Positions 26,785 to 36,268 are shown, numbered from the stretch's first letter. The stretch is 52,317 nt of DNA from Lentisphaerota bacterium (GCA_015061805.1 SUVV01000018.1:1-52317), one strand, 5' to 3'. The notes: a model not told the origin generated them from the sequence alone. A program made the numbers and translations.

Positions 26785-29433
26785 ATGGCTAAACAGGAAG
26801 CGCTGCCGCGCGCATACGAAGCGGCTGATGTCGAAAAGAAATGGTTCCCGGAATGGGAAAAAGCCGGTTGTTTTCACGGCGATCCCAAGTCCGGCAAACC
26901 CGGTTTCTCAATCGTGATCCCCCCGCCCAACGTGACCGGTATCCTCACCCTCGGACATGTACTCAACAACACGCTGCAGGATATCCTCTGCCGCCGTGCC
27001 CGCATGAAAGGTTTTGAAGTGTGCTGGTTCCCCGGCACCGACCATGCCGGTATCGCTACTGAAGCACGCGTGGTAAAATTCCTCAAAGAAACCGAAAATG
27101 TCACCCGTGATGAACTCGGACGCGAAGAGTTCATCAACCGCGTCTGGAAGTGGAAACATGAATTCGGCGGCAAGATCATCCGTCAGCTCCGCACCCTCGG
27201 CTGCTCCTGCGACTGGGAACGCGAACGCTTCACCATGGACGAAGGTCTGTCCAAGGCCGTCCAGAAGGTATTCATCCAGCTTTACAACAAAGGTTATATC
27301 TATCGCGGTCAGCGCATGATCAACTGGTGCCCCGCCGCCAAGAGTGCGCTCTCTGACGAAGAGGTGATCTACAAGGATGTTGCGGGCAAATTCTACTACT
27401 TCCGCTATCCGCTGGCTGACGGTTCCGGATATCTGACCGTCGCCACCACCCGTCCGGAAACGATGTTCGGCGATACCGCCGTCGCCGTCCACCCGGAAGA
27501 CCCCCGCTTCAAACACCTCATCGGCAAGATGGTCAAACTTCCGCTGACCGATCGGGAAATCCCCATCGTCGGCGACCAGCACGCCGATCCGACCAAGGGT
27601 ACCGGCTGTGTGAAGATCACTCCGGGACACGACCCCAACGACTTTGAAGTCGGCCGCCGCTGCAATCTGGAGATCATCAACATGATGAATCCGGATGCCA
27701 CCCTCAATGACAAGTGCCCTGCCGAATTTGTCGGCATGGATCGCTTCGCCGCCCGCGAACTCTGCGTCAAACGCATGGAAGAAGCCGGTTTGCTCGAAAA
27801 AATCGAAGACATCACCCACGCCGTCGGCTATTCCGAACGCGGTAATGTTCCCATCGAAACATTGGTCAGCGCCCAGTGGTTCTGCAAGATGGGCGAACTG
27901 GCCAAGCCCGCGATCGATGCCGTTCGCAACGGCGATATCAAATTCTACCCGGAACGCTGGACCAAGACCTATTTCCACTGGATGGAAAACATTCAGGACT
28001 GGTGCATCTCCCGTCAGCTCTGGTGGGGACACCGCATCCCGGCATGGTACAATGAAAAAGGCGAGATCTACGTCGGTGAAACTGCTCCCGAAGGCGACAA
28101 CTGGACGCAGGAAAATGACGTGCTTGACACCTGGTTCAGCAGTTGGCTGTGGCCCTTCTCCATCATGGGCTGGCCCGATGGCGGCGAAGAGGAGATGGCG
28201 AAATTCTACCCGACCAACGATCTGGTCACGGGACCGGATATCATCTTCTTCTGGGTGGCGCGTATGATCATGGCAGGTTGTGAATTCACCGGCAAAATCC
28301 CCTTTAACAACGTTTACTTCACCAGCATCATCCGCGATGATCTCGGCAGAAAACTTTCCAAGAGTCTGGGCAACTCCCCCGACCCGCTGGATGTTATCGC
28401 CGAATACGGCGCTGATGCCCTGCGCTTCTCCATCGCTTACATCGCGCCCATTGGCATGGACATCAAATACAGCAACGAAAAATGCGAGATCGGCAGAAAC
28501 TTCGCCAACAAACTGTGGAATGCCTGCCGCTTCCGTCAGATGCAGAGCGATGTGACGGAATATGTCCGCACGCTGATCCCGGCAGAATTGTCCAGCGATG
28601 AAAAGTGGATGCTTGCCAAACTTGATGCTGCCGAAAAACTGGTCGAAGCCGAATTGGCGGCCTTCCGTTTCCACGCCGCCGCTCACGCGCTCTACGATCT
28701 GGTCTGGAGCGACTTCTGCGACTGGTTCGTTGAAGCGGAAAAGGTTCCGCTCCGCGCCGGAGGTGCTGACAAAGAACGCGCCTGTGCGGTGCTTGACTTT
28801 GCACTCTTCCGCATACTGAAACTGCTTCATCCCTTCATGCCATTCATCACCGAAGAGTTGGCTCACCGGATGGGATTCGTCGAAAACGGCGACTTCCTCG
28901 ACAACGAAAGTTTCCCCACCGGAATCGAAGGATTGGAATTCGACGAAGCGATCATCGCCAGGGTCGATGCCAAGTTTGAAGCGGTCAAAGCCGGACGTTT
29001 CCTCCGTTCCAGCTACAACATTCCGGACGGCAAAAAACTCAAGTTCCACGTTAAACTCAACGATGCGGATTATATGGAATTTTTCACCGCTGAAAAATCC
29101 TCTGTCATCAGTCTGCTCAATGCCGAAGATATCGAATTAGATACCGCCGCTTTCGACCCCGCCGCCCGCGGCGCCGCCGCCAGTCAGACCGTCACCGCCG
29201 GTGTGGTCAGTCTGCCGCTTGCCGATCTGATCGACGTCGATGCCGAAATCGCCCGACTGGAAAAACAGCTCGTTGATCTCAAAAAGTGGATCGCCGGTAA
29301 CGAAGCGCGCCTTGCCAACGAAAAGTTTGTCGCCAGCGCCCCCGAAAAAGTGGTCGCTGACACCAGAAGCAAACTGGCTGAACTTAAAGAAAAGGCCGCT
29401 CACACGGCTGATCTGCTGGCAACGTTAAAATAA
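26785..29433 (+). CDS. valS: Valyl-tRNA synthetase
   Basis: An 882-residue class I synthetase charging tRNA-Val. The HIGH motif appears as LGHV (residues 56-59) in PPPNVTGILTLGHVLNN, the KMSKS motif as KLSKS (523-527), an editing (CP1) domain with TTRPETMFGDTAVAV, WWGHRIPAWY, and a C-terminal coiled coil (EIARLEKQLVDLKKWI). GRKLSKSLGNSPDPLDVI and the editing-domain strings distinguish it from IleRS and LeuRS. It starts 51 bases after secA and may share its transcript. Confidence 0.98.
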   Translation: MAKQEALPRAYEAADVEKKWFPEWEKAGCFHGDPKSGKPGFSIVIPPPNVTGILTLGHVLNNTLQDILCRRARMKGFEVCWFPGTDHAGIATEARVVKFLKETENVTRDELGREEFINRVWKWKHEFGGKIIRQLRTLGCSCDWERERFTMDEGLSKAVQKVFIQLYNKGYIYRGQRMINWCPAAKSALSDEEVIYKDVAGKFYYFRYPLADGSGYLTVATTRPETMFGDTAVAVHPEDPRFKHLIGKMVKLPLTDREIPIVGDQHADPTKGTGCVKITPGHDPNDFEVGRRCNLEIINMMNPDATLNDKCPAEFVGMDRFAARELCVKRMEEAGLLEKIEDITHAVGYSERGNVPIETLVSAQWFCKMGELAKPAIDAVRNGDIKFYPERWTKTYFHWMENIQDWCISRQLWWGHRIPAWYNEKGEIYVGETAPEGDNWTQENDVLDTWFSSWLWPFSIMGWPDGGEEEMAKFYPTNDLVTGPDIIFFWVARMIMAGCEFTGKIPFNNVYFTSIIRDDLGRKLSKSLGNSPDPLDVIAEYGADALRFSIAYIAPIGMDIKYSNEKCEIGRNFANKLWNACRFRQMQSDVTEYVRTLIPAELSSDEKWMLAKLDAAEKLVEAELAAFRFHAAAHALYDLVWSDFCDWFVEAEKVPLRAGGADKERACAVLDFALFRILKLLHPFMPFITEELAHRMGFVENGDFLDNESFPTGIEGLEFDEAIIARVDAKFEAVKAGRFLRSSYNIPDGKKLKFHVKLNDADYMEFFTAEKSSVISLLNAEDIELDTAAFDPAARGAAASQTVTAGVVSLPLADLIDVDAEIARLEKQLVDLKKWIAGNEARLANEKFVASAPEKVVADTRSKLAELKEKAAHTADLLATLK

Positions 29434-29446
29434 TAAAATGATCAAG

Positions 29447-29475
29447 CATCTTCTGCCGGGATCCGGCAGAAGATG
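29447..29475 (+). terminator. Strong hairpin between valS and the methyltransferase fusion
   Basis: CATCTTCTGCCGG and CCGGCAGAAGATG form a perfect 13-bp stem with a 3-base loop. It lacks a T-run, so it may be a weak terminator or an mRNA-stabilising hairpin. Confidence 0.55.
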
Positions 29476-29498
29476 TTCTCACTGTGGGGTCTCCTCTG

Positions 29499-31322
29499 AT
29501 GAAAAAAAATTCTCTTGCACAACGTTTGAACCACGGCGTGCTGGTCTTTGACGGCGGTTTCGGAACCGAATTATACCGCCGTAACTTTTTCGTCAACACT
29601 TCGTATGATAATCTCGTCCTGACTGCGCCTGCAACCGTCACCGCGATCCATCAGGCGTATGTCGATGCCGGCGCCGAAGTCATCACCACCAACACCTACA
29701 GCGCGAATAAGATCTCTCTCGCCCGTTTCGGTCTTGCCGAAAAGGTCAGCGATATCAACTTTGCCGCAGTGGCTCTGGCAAAGAAAGCCGCCGCCGGAAA
29801 ACCGGAGATCCTTATCGCCGGTTCCATCGGCCCGGTTCCGGCAGACAGCGACCGTAAACTGCGGATCGAAGCCCTCTCCGGTCAGGCTCAACTGCTGATC
29901 GATGGAGGAGCCGATTTCCTGATTTTTGAATCGATTTCCAATGTGATTGATCTGCAGGATATTTCAGAAGCAGTAAAATCGATCGATGCCGAGTGGATGC
30001 CGAGTTTCGTCATGGATGCCGACGCCCGGCTCGCCGATGATACTCCGGTGGAAAAAGTGCTGCAAATGCTTGAAAACAGTACGCCCGCCGCTTTCGGGAT
30101 CAACTGCGGCACCGGACCGGAAACCACCTTTGAAACGGTTCAGAAAATCGTTTCCATGCTCAATTTGCCGCTGGTCGTTCAGCCCGGAGCCGGAGTTCCC
30201 AAAAATGTGGATAACCGTTTCATGCCGATGACCACGCCGGAATATTTCACCACTTATGCGCTGCGCTATGTCAATCTCGGAGCGAAGGGGGTCGGCGGCT
30301 GTTGCGGCATCTCACCGGAACACATTTCCGATATGGTACGTTCGCTCAAGCCGATGACCAAGATGGAAAACTCCGAAGCGCTCAAAGTTGAAATCAAAGA
30401 AACTGATTTGCTTGACCCGATCCCGACTGCAGAAAAAAGTTCTTTCGGTGCCAAACTCGTTTCCGGCAAGTTTCTCAAACTGATCGAACTGACACCGCCG
30501 CAGGGATTTGATCTCACCGATACCATCGCCAAAGCCAGACTCTGCAAAGATGCCGGATTCGATGCGATCAATCTGCCGGACGGCCCCCGCGCCAGCTGCC
30601 GGATATCGCAGGTCATCACCGCTGCCGAAATTCAGGAAAAAGCCGGTATCGAAACCATCATCCATTGCTGTGGACGTGACCGCAACCTGATAAGTCTGCA
30701 GTCTATGATCCTCGGCTGTATGGCGAAACAGATCAGCAACATCCTTTTTATCACCGGAGATCCGCCGAAATTGGGAAATTATCCCTTCAGTTCCGGGGTA
30801 TTCGATGTGGATTCAATCGGACTGGTCAAACTGCAGAGCCGACTCAACCGGGGTATTGATGCCGGAGGTCACGCGCTGGGCAAAGGGGTGAAAACCGCGA
30901 TCGTTTCCGGTGTGGGAGCCGATCCCAACGCCATCGACCCGGAACGCGAATACCGCCGCCTCGCAGAAAAAATCGACGCCGGTGCAGAATTCATCATCAC
31001 CCAGCCGGTCTTTGATCCGGATGCGCTGCTCAAATTTCTCAAAAAAACCGAACACTTCAAAGTACCGGTCATCGCCGGAGTGTGGCCTTTTGCCAGTTAC
31101 CGGAATGCCCTCTTTATGAAAACCGAAGTCCCCGGTGTCGTCGTCCCGGACTGGATCATGGAAGCAATGAAAAAAGCCGATTCCAAAGAGGCACAGCGCG
31201 CCGAAGGTATCCGGATCGCCCGGATGCTTCTCAGTGAGATCCGCGATGCTGTGCGCGGAGTCGCCACCAGCGCTCCATTCGGCAATGTCAACACCGCAAT
31301 CAATGTCTGTGAAGGATTTTAA
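29499..31322 (+). CDS. Homocysteine S-methyltransferase / methylenetetrahydrofolate reductase fusion
   Basis: A 607-residue bifunctional protein like Bacillus YitJ. The N-terminal half is a zinc-dependent homocysteine methyltransferase domain: DGGFGTELYRRN, FGINCGTGPE (Cys203) and GGCCGI with Cys268 and Cys269 as zinc ligands. The C-terminal half is an MTHFR domain: LIELTPPQGFD, INLPDGPRASCRIS, NILFITGDPPKLGNYP and FIITQPVFDPDALLKFL. It would make methyltetrahydrofolate and feed methionine or C1 metabolism. The ATG at 29499 is preferred over an in-frame GTG at 29484. No SAM or cobalamin riboswitch is visible in the 65-base gap before it. Confidence 0.92.
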   Translation: MKKNSLAQRLNHGVLVFDGGFGTELYRRNFFVNTSYDNLVLTAPATVTAIHQAYVDAGAEVITTNTYSANKISLARFGLAEKVSDINFAAVALAKKAAAGKPEILIAGSIGPVPADSDRKLRIEALSGQAQLLIDGGADFLIFESISNVIDLQDISEAVKSIDAEWMPSFVMDADARLADDTPVEKVLQMLENSTPAAFGINCGTGPETTFETVQKIVSMLNLPLVVQPGAGVPKNVDNRFMPMTTPEYFTTYALRYVNLGAKGVGGCCGISPEHISDMVRSLKPMTKMENSEALKVEIKETDLLDPIPTAEKSSFGAKLVSGKFLKLIELTPPQGFDLTDTIAKARLCKDAGFDAINLPDGPRASCRISQVITAAEIQEKAGIETIIHCCGRDRNLISLQSMILGCMAKQISNILFITGDPPKLGNYPFSSGVFDVDSIGLVKLQSRLNRGIDAGGHALGKGVKTAIVSGVGADPNAIDPEREYRRLAEKIDAGAEFIITQPVFDPDALLKFLKKTEHFKVPVIAGVWPFASYRNALFMKTEVPGVVVPDWIMEAMKKADSKEAQRAEGIRIARMLLSEIRDAVRGVATSAPFGNVNTAINVCEGF

Positions 31323-31327
31323 TTTCA

Positions 31328-32074
31328 ATGCGTTACAACCCCAAAAAACACCGTTTGCCCATTTGTCCTGCCGAAGGGGTGCTTACGATCGATAAACCGC
31401 TCGGATGGACCAGTTTTGACGTGGTAAACTTTGTCCGAGCCCGCTTCAATGTGCCGAAAGTCGGCCATTGCGGTACGCTTGACCCTGCCGCCAGCGGTCT
31501 GTTGGTGCTGGTGCTGGGCAAATTCACTGCCGTAAGCCAGAAACTCAGCGCCGATGACAAAGTTTATACCGGCTCATTGAAACTCGGTATTGAAACGGAT
31601 TCCGGCGACATGGATGGAGAGATCATCCGGGAGTGCCCGGTCAACGTAACCGAAGAAGAGTTTCAGGAAGCATTCAACAGTTTCCTCGGCAGACAGATGC
31701 AGTTGCCGCCGATGGTTTCAGCGGTCAAAGTCGGCGGCAAAAAACTTTATGAGCTGGCCCGCAAAGGCATTGAAGTCCAGCGGGAAGCCAGAGAGATCGA
31801 AATCAAAAAATTGCAGATCACCCGCTGTGAACTGCCGGAGTGCGACTTCCTCATGGAGTGTTCCAAGGGAACTTACGTCCGCAGTTTCTGCTCTGACCTC
31901 GGTCAGAAACTCGGCTGCGGCGGTGTGCTGACCGCATTGCGCCGGATCCGGAGCGGAAAATTCACTCTCGACGATGCCGTCACGGTGGACTATCTTAAAA
32001 CTCTTGAAGCTCCGGAATTCACCTCGCTCATGGCAGAGCGTCTGGTCAAACTTTTGAAGGAAAACGATTTATGA
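31328..32074 (+). CDS. truB: tRNA pseudouridine-55 synthase TruB
   Basis: A 248-residue enzyme that isomerises U55 in the tRNA T-loop. The catalytic Asp52 is in HCGTLDPAASGLLVL, preceded by GVLTIDKPLGWTSFDVV; later QLPPMVSAVKVGGKKLYELAR and ECSKGTYVRSFCSDLG are typical. There is no C-terminal PUA domain, as in many bacterial TruB proteins. It lies 5 bases after the fusion gene and overlaps the next gene by 4 bases. It is usually found with rbfA or ribF, which are absent here. Confidence 0.96.
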   Translation: MRYNPKKHRLPICPAEGVLTIDKPLGWTSFDVVNFVRARFNVPKVGHCGTLDPAASGLLVLVLGKFTAVSQKLSADDKVYTGSLKLGIETDSGDMDGEIIRECPVNVTEEEFQEAFNSFLGRQMQLPPMVSAVKVGGKKLYELARKGIEVQREAREIEIKKLQITRCELPECDFLMECSKGTYVRSFCSDLGQKLGCGGVLTALRRIRSGKFTLDDAVTVDYLKTLEAPEFTSLMAERLVKLLKENDL

Positions 32075-33516
32075 GTGACCAAGCCGTTTTTTCCTCGGTC
32101 GATATAGAAGAAAAGATCGCCGCCGCCGGTGATAAATTCACCCTTGCCTCCGTTGCCCGCGCACTGGGAGCGCCCCGTTCGGATGCGCTCCGCCGCCGCC
32201 TGGAACGATTCATCGAAAGCGACAACACCTTTTTCCATGACCGCAAGTGGAACTGCATCAAGCGCAGTGCCTTTTTCAACGGCAGAAAGTTTGTCATAAC
32301 CCCGGATGAGTGGGAAATCAAAGAGGGAGTACTTTTCCCCGGACACCGTTTTCTGCCGTACCTTTCCGACAATATCTTCCCCTCCGAAACGAAGTTAACG
32401 CTGGATGGAGATATTGTAAAAACACGCAAAGTCACACTGCCGTTGGGACAGATTTTCCACTATCATCTGCTGTTGGGATCGGAGCAGATCTTCGACTTTC
32501 TGATCGCCGAAGACCCCGCCAATGCCCATCTGGCGCGGCACGCCTCGTCCAACGAACCGGTATCGCTGGCGGTCTTTGATCTGGCAGACTTCTACCGCAA
32601 ACACAATATGTCTGTCGGCGATGCCATCTGCTGTACGGTTGAAGATTATGATAAAGGATTGATTTCAGCGGAATATCTCTCTGCCGATCAGCGTTCTTTC
32701 AATGCCCGCAAAGCAGGAGTGGCGGCGCTGGATGAAGCGATCAAGGCGGTCTGGGAAGAGTTCAAAGATTACCCCGACATCCCGGAACAGTTGGCATGGG
32801 CAGAATATTACTGCAACGATCAGGCCAAAGTTAAAGGTGCTTCCATTGACGAATTCATCGCCTCATCGGCCATGGTCGAACTCCGCGCCGACGGCGACCA
32901 CGCCATACTGGCGATCCGCGAAGAAAACCATGAATCTTCTGACGTCGTTCTCCCCGAAGGCTTGAGTATCTCCAACGCCGCGCTGGACGATCCGCTCAAA
33001 CTGCTCTCCGGCAATGGTGTTCCACTCACTGAAGCCGAACTGGATGCTTTCATGCTCGATGCCATCAACCGCAGAGAGAGCGATATCGACGGCGTTTATT
33101 CCCGCATCTTCGCCCATGGCGAACTGGACATCGCCGATGATGCCCAGCAGGCTGTACTGCTCAACTATCTGGAAGAGCGCTTTGAGAACCTCATGGAAAA
33201 TTACAACCGTGCCGATGATGAACCGAAAGCCGAACTCCGCGCCGATCTTCTCGAAGCCGTCCAGGGCCGTTTGGAATACCTTGCCGCGCTGGGTGCGCTC
33301 GACCGCGATGTCAATGACCGGGAATCTGCCACGCTGAAAAAACTGGCAGAGATTTCCACCAAACTCAACGAAGCACTGAAACTGCTCAACAATCCGGCAT
33401 TCACACCGGATGAAATCGAACTCGAACACCTCTCCACTCTGGTTGATGCCGGTCTGGATGAACAGGAGGAGTTGTTAAGCGATTATCAATCCTCCGGACA
33501 AGTTGACAAACAATAA
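32071..33516 (+). CDS. Hypothetical acidic protein (481 aa)
   Basis: I do not recognise this protein. Its ATG overlaps the truB stop (ATGA). It is soluble, with no signal peptide or membrane segment. Residues 1-75 look like a winged-helix or SAP-like module (FTLASVARALGAPRSDALRR), followed by a mixed alpha/beta region (about 80-230). A very acidic helical region follows (about 240-440), with LLNYLEERFENLMENYNRA and DLLEAVQGRLEYLAALGAL suggesting coiled coils. The tail is acidic. Position between truB and iorA suggests a housekeeping or RNA/DNA-related role, but this is only context. Confidence 0.8.
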   Translation: MSDQAVFSSVDIEEKIAAAGDKFTLASVARALGAPRSDALRRRLERFIESDNTFFHDRKWNCIKRSAFFNGRKFVITPDEWEIKEGVLFPGHRFLPYLSDNIFPSETKLTLDGDIVKTRKVTLPLGQIFHYHLLLGSEQIFDFLIAEDPANAHLARHASSNEPVSLAVFDLADFYRKHNMSVGDAICCTVEDYDKGLISAEYLSADQRSFNARKAGVAALDEAIKAVWEEFKDYPDIPEQLAWAEYYCNDQAKVKGASIDEFIASSAMVELRADGDHAILAIREENHESSDVVLPEGLSISNAALDDPLKLLSGNGVPLTEAELDAFMLDAINRRESDIDGVYSRIFAHGELDIADDAQQAVLLNYLEERFENLMENYNRADDEPKAELRADLLEAVQGRLEYLAALGALDRDVNDRESATLKKLAEISTKLNEALKLLNNPAFTPDEIELEHLSTLVDAGLDEQEELLSDYQSSGQVDKQ

Positions 33517-33535
33517 AATTCAGGAGAAATATATT

Positions 33536-35110
33536 ATGAAATTCTTTGCCAGCGGTAATGAAGCCGTCGCAATGGCGGCATTCGACTGCGGGGTGAACCT
33601 CGGATGCGGTTATCCGGGAACCCCTTCGTCCGAAATCCTTGATGAATTGAGCAAACTCGGCGGAGCTGCCGAATGGGCTCCCAACGAAAAATGCGCCCTC
33701 GAAGTCGCTATCGGCTGTGCTTACGCCGGCGGCAGAGCGCTCACCACCATGAAACATGTCGGACTCAATGTCGCGGCTGACCCGTTTTTCACCATCGCCT
33801 ACTCCGGCACCCCCGGAGCGCTGGTGGTCATCACCGCCGATGACCCCGGTATGGCGAGCAGTCAGAATGAACAGGACAACCGCCGTTACGCCGTCGCCGC
33901 CGGAGTGCCGATGTTTGAACCGTCGGATTCCCAGGAGTGCTACGACTACATGTGTGCCGCCTTTGAACTTGCGGAAAAGTTCCGTTCTCCGGTGCTGTTC
34001 CGCATGACCACCCGCGTCTGCCACTCCAAGTGTGTCCTCGAACGGCGCAAAACTGTCCCCGATGCAAAAAAGAGCGGATCATTCACCAAAGATCCCAGGA
34101 GCAACGTGATGGTTCCGGCGTTTGCCAAACTGGCGCACCGCCGCCTCCGCGCCGATCTCAAGAGCATGGCGGAGATCAACGAAAAGGGTGAATATACCAC
34201 CATTATCGAAAAAGATTCCAAACTGGGTATCATCACCAGCGGAGTCTCTTTCCACCACGTTCTCGATGCCGCGCCGGATGCTTCTGTCCTCAAACTGGGC
34301 ATGACCTACCCCCTGCCCGTCGAAACTGTCCGCAACTTCGCCGCGAAAGTCGAACGCTGTCTGATTGTCGACGAAGGCGATCCGGTACTCTTTGAACAGC
34401 TCGCCGCCGCCGGTATCAAGGTCGAAAACAAACCCGAAGAATTCCGCTTCGGCGAACTCAACGTCGCCCGCGTCCGCAAACTCATCGCCGGTGACACCAC
34501 CCCCGATGCTCCCGGCGCTCCCGGCAAACCGCCCCAGCTCTGCATCGGCTGCCCCCACCGCAAGACCTTTGAAGTCCTGCGCGATCTGGGCTGTATCGTT
34601 TCCGGAGATATCGGCTGCTACACCCTCGGTGTCATGCCGCCGTTCAACGCGATCGACACCTGCGTCTGCATGGGCGCCAGCGTCACCGTCGGCCTGGGAA
34701 TGCGCCACCAGCTCCCCGAAGCCGAAGCGCGCAAAGTGGTCAGCGTTATCGGTGACAGCACCTTTTTACACACCGGTATCAACGGTATCGTTGAAATGGT
34801 CTACAACCGTCCGGCAACCGGACATGTTGTCATCATCCTCGACAACAGTATTACCGGCATGACCGGTTGTCAGGAAAATCCCGCGACCGGTTACAAACTT
34901 GACCTGACCCCGGCATTTGCCGTCGATTTTGAAAAGATCGTCAAGGGTATCGGCGTGGACAACTGCGATGTGGTCGACACCACCGCCGAAACTGAAAAAT
35001 TTGCCGAATTGCTCAAAACCCGTCTGCAGTCAAATGATTGCAGCGTCATCATCGCCCGCCGTCCCTGCATTCTGGCACTGGCGAAACGCAGTAAAATGGA
35101 GAAGAAATAA
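33536..35110 (+). CDS. iorA: Indolepyruvate:ferredoxin oxidoreductase alpha subunit, lacking the ferredoxin domain
   Basis: A 524-residue TPP enzyme subunit. The pyrimidine-binding half has GCGYPGTPSSEIL and MKHVGLNVAADPFF; the TPP half has CIGCPHRKTFEVLR, SGDIGCYTLG, VIGDSTFLHTGINGI and ILDNSITGMTGCQENP. With IorB it would oxidatively decarboxylate aryl pyruvates to aryl-acetyl-CoA. The protein stops about 15 residues after ARRPC, where usual IorA (about 600-640 residues) continues into a C-terminal domain with two [4Fe-4S] clusters. The ATG at 33536 follows AGGAG; iorB starts 2 bases after the stop. Confidence 0.92.
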   Translation: MKFFASGNEAVAMAAFDCGVNLGCGYPGTPSSEILDELSKLGGAAEWAPNEKCALEVAIGCAYAGGRALTTMKHVGLNVAADPFFTIAYSGTPGALVVITADDPGMASSQNEQDNRRYAVAAGVPMFEPSDSQECYDYMCAAFELAEKFRSPVLFRMTTRVCHSKCVLERRKTVPDAKKSGSFTKDPRSNVMVPAFAKLAHRRLRADLKSMAEINEKGEYTTIIEKDSKLGIITSGVSFHHVLDAAPDASVLKLGMTYPLPVETVRNFAAKVERCLIVDEGDPVLFEQLAAAGIKVENKPEEFRFGELNVARVRKLIAGDTTPDAPGAPGKPPQLCIGCPHRKTFEVLRDLGCIVSGDIGCYTLGVMPPFNAIDTCVCMGASVTVGLGMRHQLPEAEARKVVSVIGDSTFLHTGINGIVEMVYNRPATGHVVIILDNSITGMTGCQENPATGYKLDLTPAFAVDFEKIVKGIGVDNCDVVDTTAETEKFAELLKTRLQSNDCSVIIARRPCILALAKRSKMEKK

Positions 35111-35112
35111 TC

Positions 35113-35583
35113 ATGAATGTCACCAATGTTGTTGTTTCCGGTCTGGGCGGTCAGGGTGTTTTGAAGATCACCGACATCCTTGCCGAAGTCATTTTCAACC
35201 AGAATCTCGATGTCAAAAAGAGTGAAGTCCACGGCATGAGCCAGCGCGGCGGATCGGTTTCCAGCGAAGTCCGTTTCGGAGAAAAGATCAACAGCCCGAT
35301 GGTTCCCGCCGGAGAAGCGGACATCCTCGCAGTGCTGGATGTCACCCAGATCGAAGTTGCGCTCCCGGTGCTGAAAGCCGGCGGCGTGCTGATCACTCCG
35401 GACGATGTGCCGGTTTCTGAACTCAAGAATCCCAAGGCGCTCAACACCATGATCCTCGGTGCGATCTCCGCGAAACTCCCTGCCCTTCCGGAAGAAGCCT
35501 TCATCGAAGCGATCAACAATGCGTTCCCGGAGAAACTCCGCGCACTCAACGTTGAAATGTTCCTCGTCGGACGCAATAAATAA
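35113..35583 (+). CDS. iorB: Indolepyruvate:ferredoxin oxidoreductase beta subunit
   Basis: A 156-residue partner subunit of the pyruvate ferredoxin/flavodoxin oxidoreductase gamma type: VVSGLGGQGVLKITDILAE, then SEVHGMSQRGGSVSSEVRFG, ADILAVLDVTQ and VLKAGGVLITPDD. It is a little shorter than common IorB (about 190 residues). It directly follows iorA. The pathway's usual aryl-CoA ligase is not in the window. The gene ends 24 bases before a 25-bp perfect inverted repeat. Confidence 0.93.
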   Translation: MNVTNVVVSGLGGQGVLKITDILAEVIFNQNLDVKKSEVHGMSQRGGSVSSEVRFGEKINSPMVPAGEADILAVLDVTQIEVALPVLKAGGVLITPDDVPVSELKNPKALNTMILGAISAKLPALPEEAFIEAINNAFPEKLRALNVEMFLVGRNK

Positions 35584-35607
35584 TTCCCGATAAAGGGAGA
35601 TGGCATT

Positions 35608-35661
35608 GTGGGGAGGGGAAAAACCTTTTTTCACGAGAAAAAAGGTTTTTCCCCTCCCCAC
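35608..35661. repeat. 25-bp perfect inverted repeat capping array 2
   Basis: GTGGGGAGGGG, AAAAACC and a T-run (35608-35632) pair perfectly with 35637-35661 across an ACGA loop. The counterpart at 5913-5968 has the same layout with different but still paired bases. It lies behind iorB and may end its transcript. Confidence 0.88.
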
Positions 35662-36268
35662 ACCCCACCCCTTTTCGAAAAAAGCGAAGTATGTTTTGCT
35701 CACGTTGTTCGCAAAACGGGAAATATAAACTTATCATGTCCTTACTCGCGTAAGCGAGCGCTTCATGTTTGCCAAAGGCAAACGCTTCACATTGCGAAGC
35801 AATACTTCACGCAGGATTTATCCTGCGCTTCACGTTGGTTTGCTGCGCAAACCAACACTTCCCCACCCCTTTTCGAAAAAAGCGAAGTATGTTTTGCTCA
35901 CGTTGTTCGCAAAACGGGAAATATAAAATTATCATATCATTACTCACGAAGTGAGCGCTTCACGTTTGCCGCAGGCAAACACTTCACATTGCGAAGCAAT
36001 GCTTCACGCAGGATTTATCCTGCTCTTCACGTTGGTTTGCTGCGCAAACCAACACAAAAGCGGGGTATGTTGCCGCTCCGATGTCGCGGCAAGATTATAA
36101 ACTTATCATGTCCTTACTCGCGTAAGCGAGCGCTTCATGTTTGCCAAAGGCAAACGCTTCACATTGCGAAGCAATGCTTCATGCAGGATTTATCCTGCGC
36201 TTCACGTTGGTTTGCTGCGCAAACCAACACAAAAGCGGGGTATGTTGCCGCTCCGATGTCGCGGCAAA
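35662..36268. repeat. Hairpin-string repeat array 2 (three units, inverted relative to array 1)
   Basis: Three units are anchored on ATTGCGAAGCAAT at 35791, 35988 and 36163 (periods 197 and 175), joined by GCTTCAC, the reverse complement of the linker in array 1. Hairpins: CTCGC(GTAA)GCGAG or CTCAC(GAA)GTGAG, GTTTGCC(AAA or GCA)GGCAAAC, GCAGGAT/ATCCTGC and GGTTTGC(TGC)GCAAACC. The flank CCCCTTTTCGAAAAAAGCG matches, inverted, the flank of array 1 and occurs twice here. It lies between the convergent genes iorB and the 36341 gene. No gene is supported in this stretch. Confidence 0.92.

Noticed and set aside
29434-29498. SAM or cobalamin riboswitch before the methyltransferase/MTHFR fusion
   Set aside because: Only 65 bases, explained by one simple hairpin; no conserved riboswitch core.
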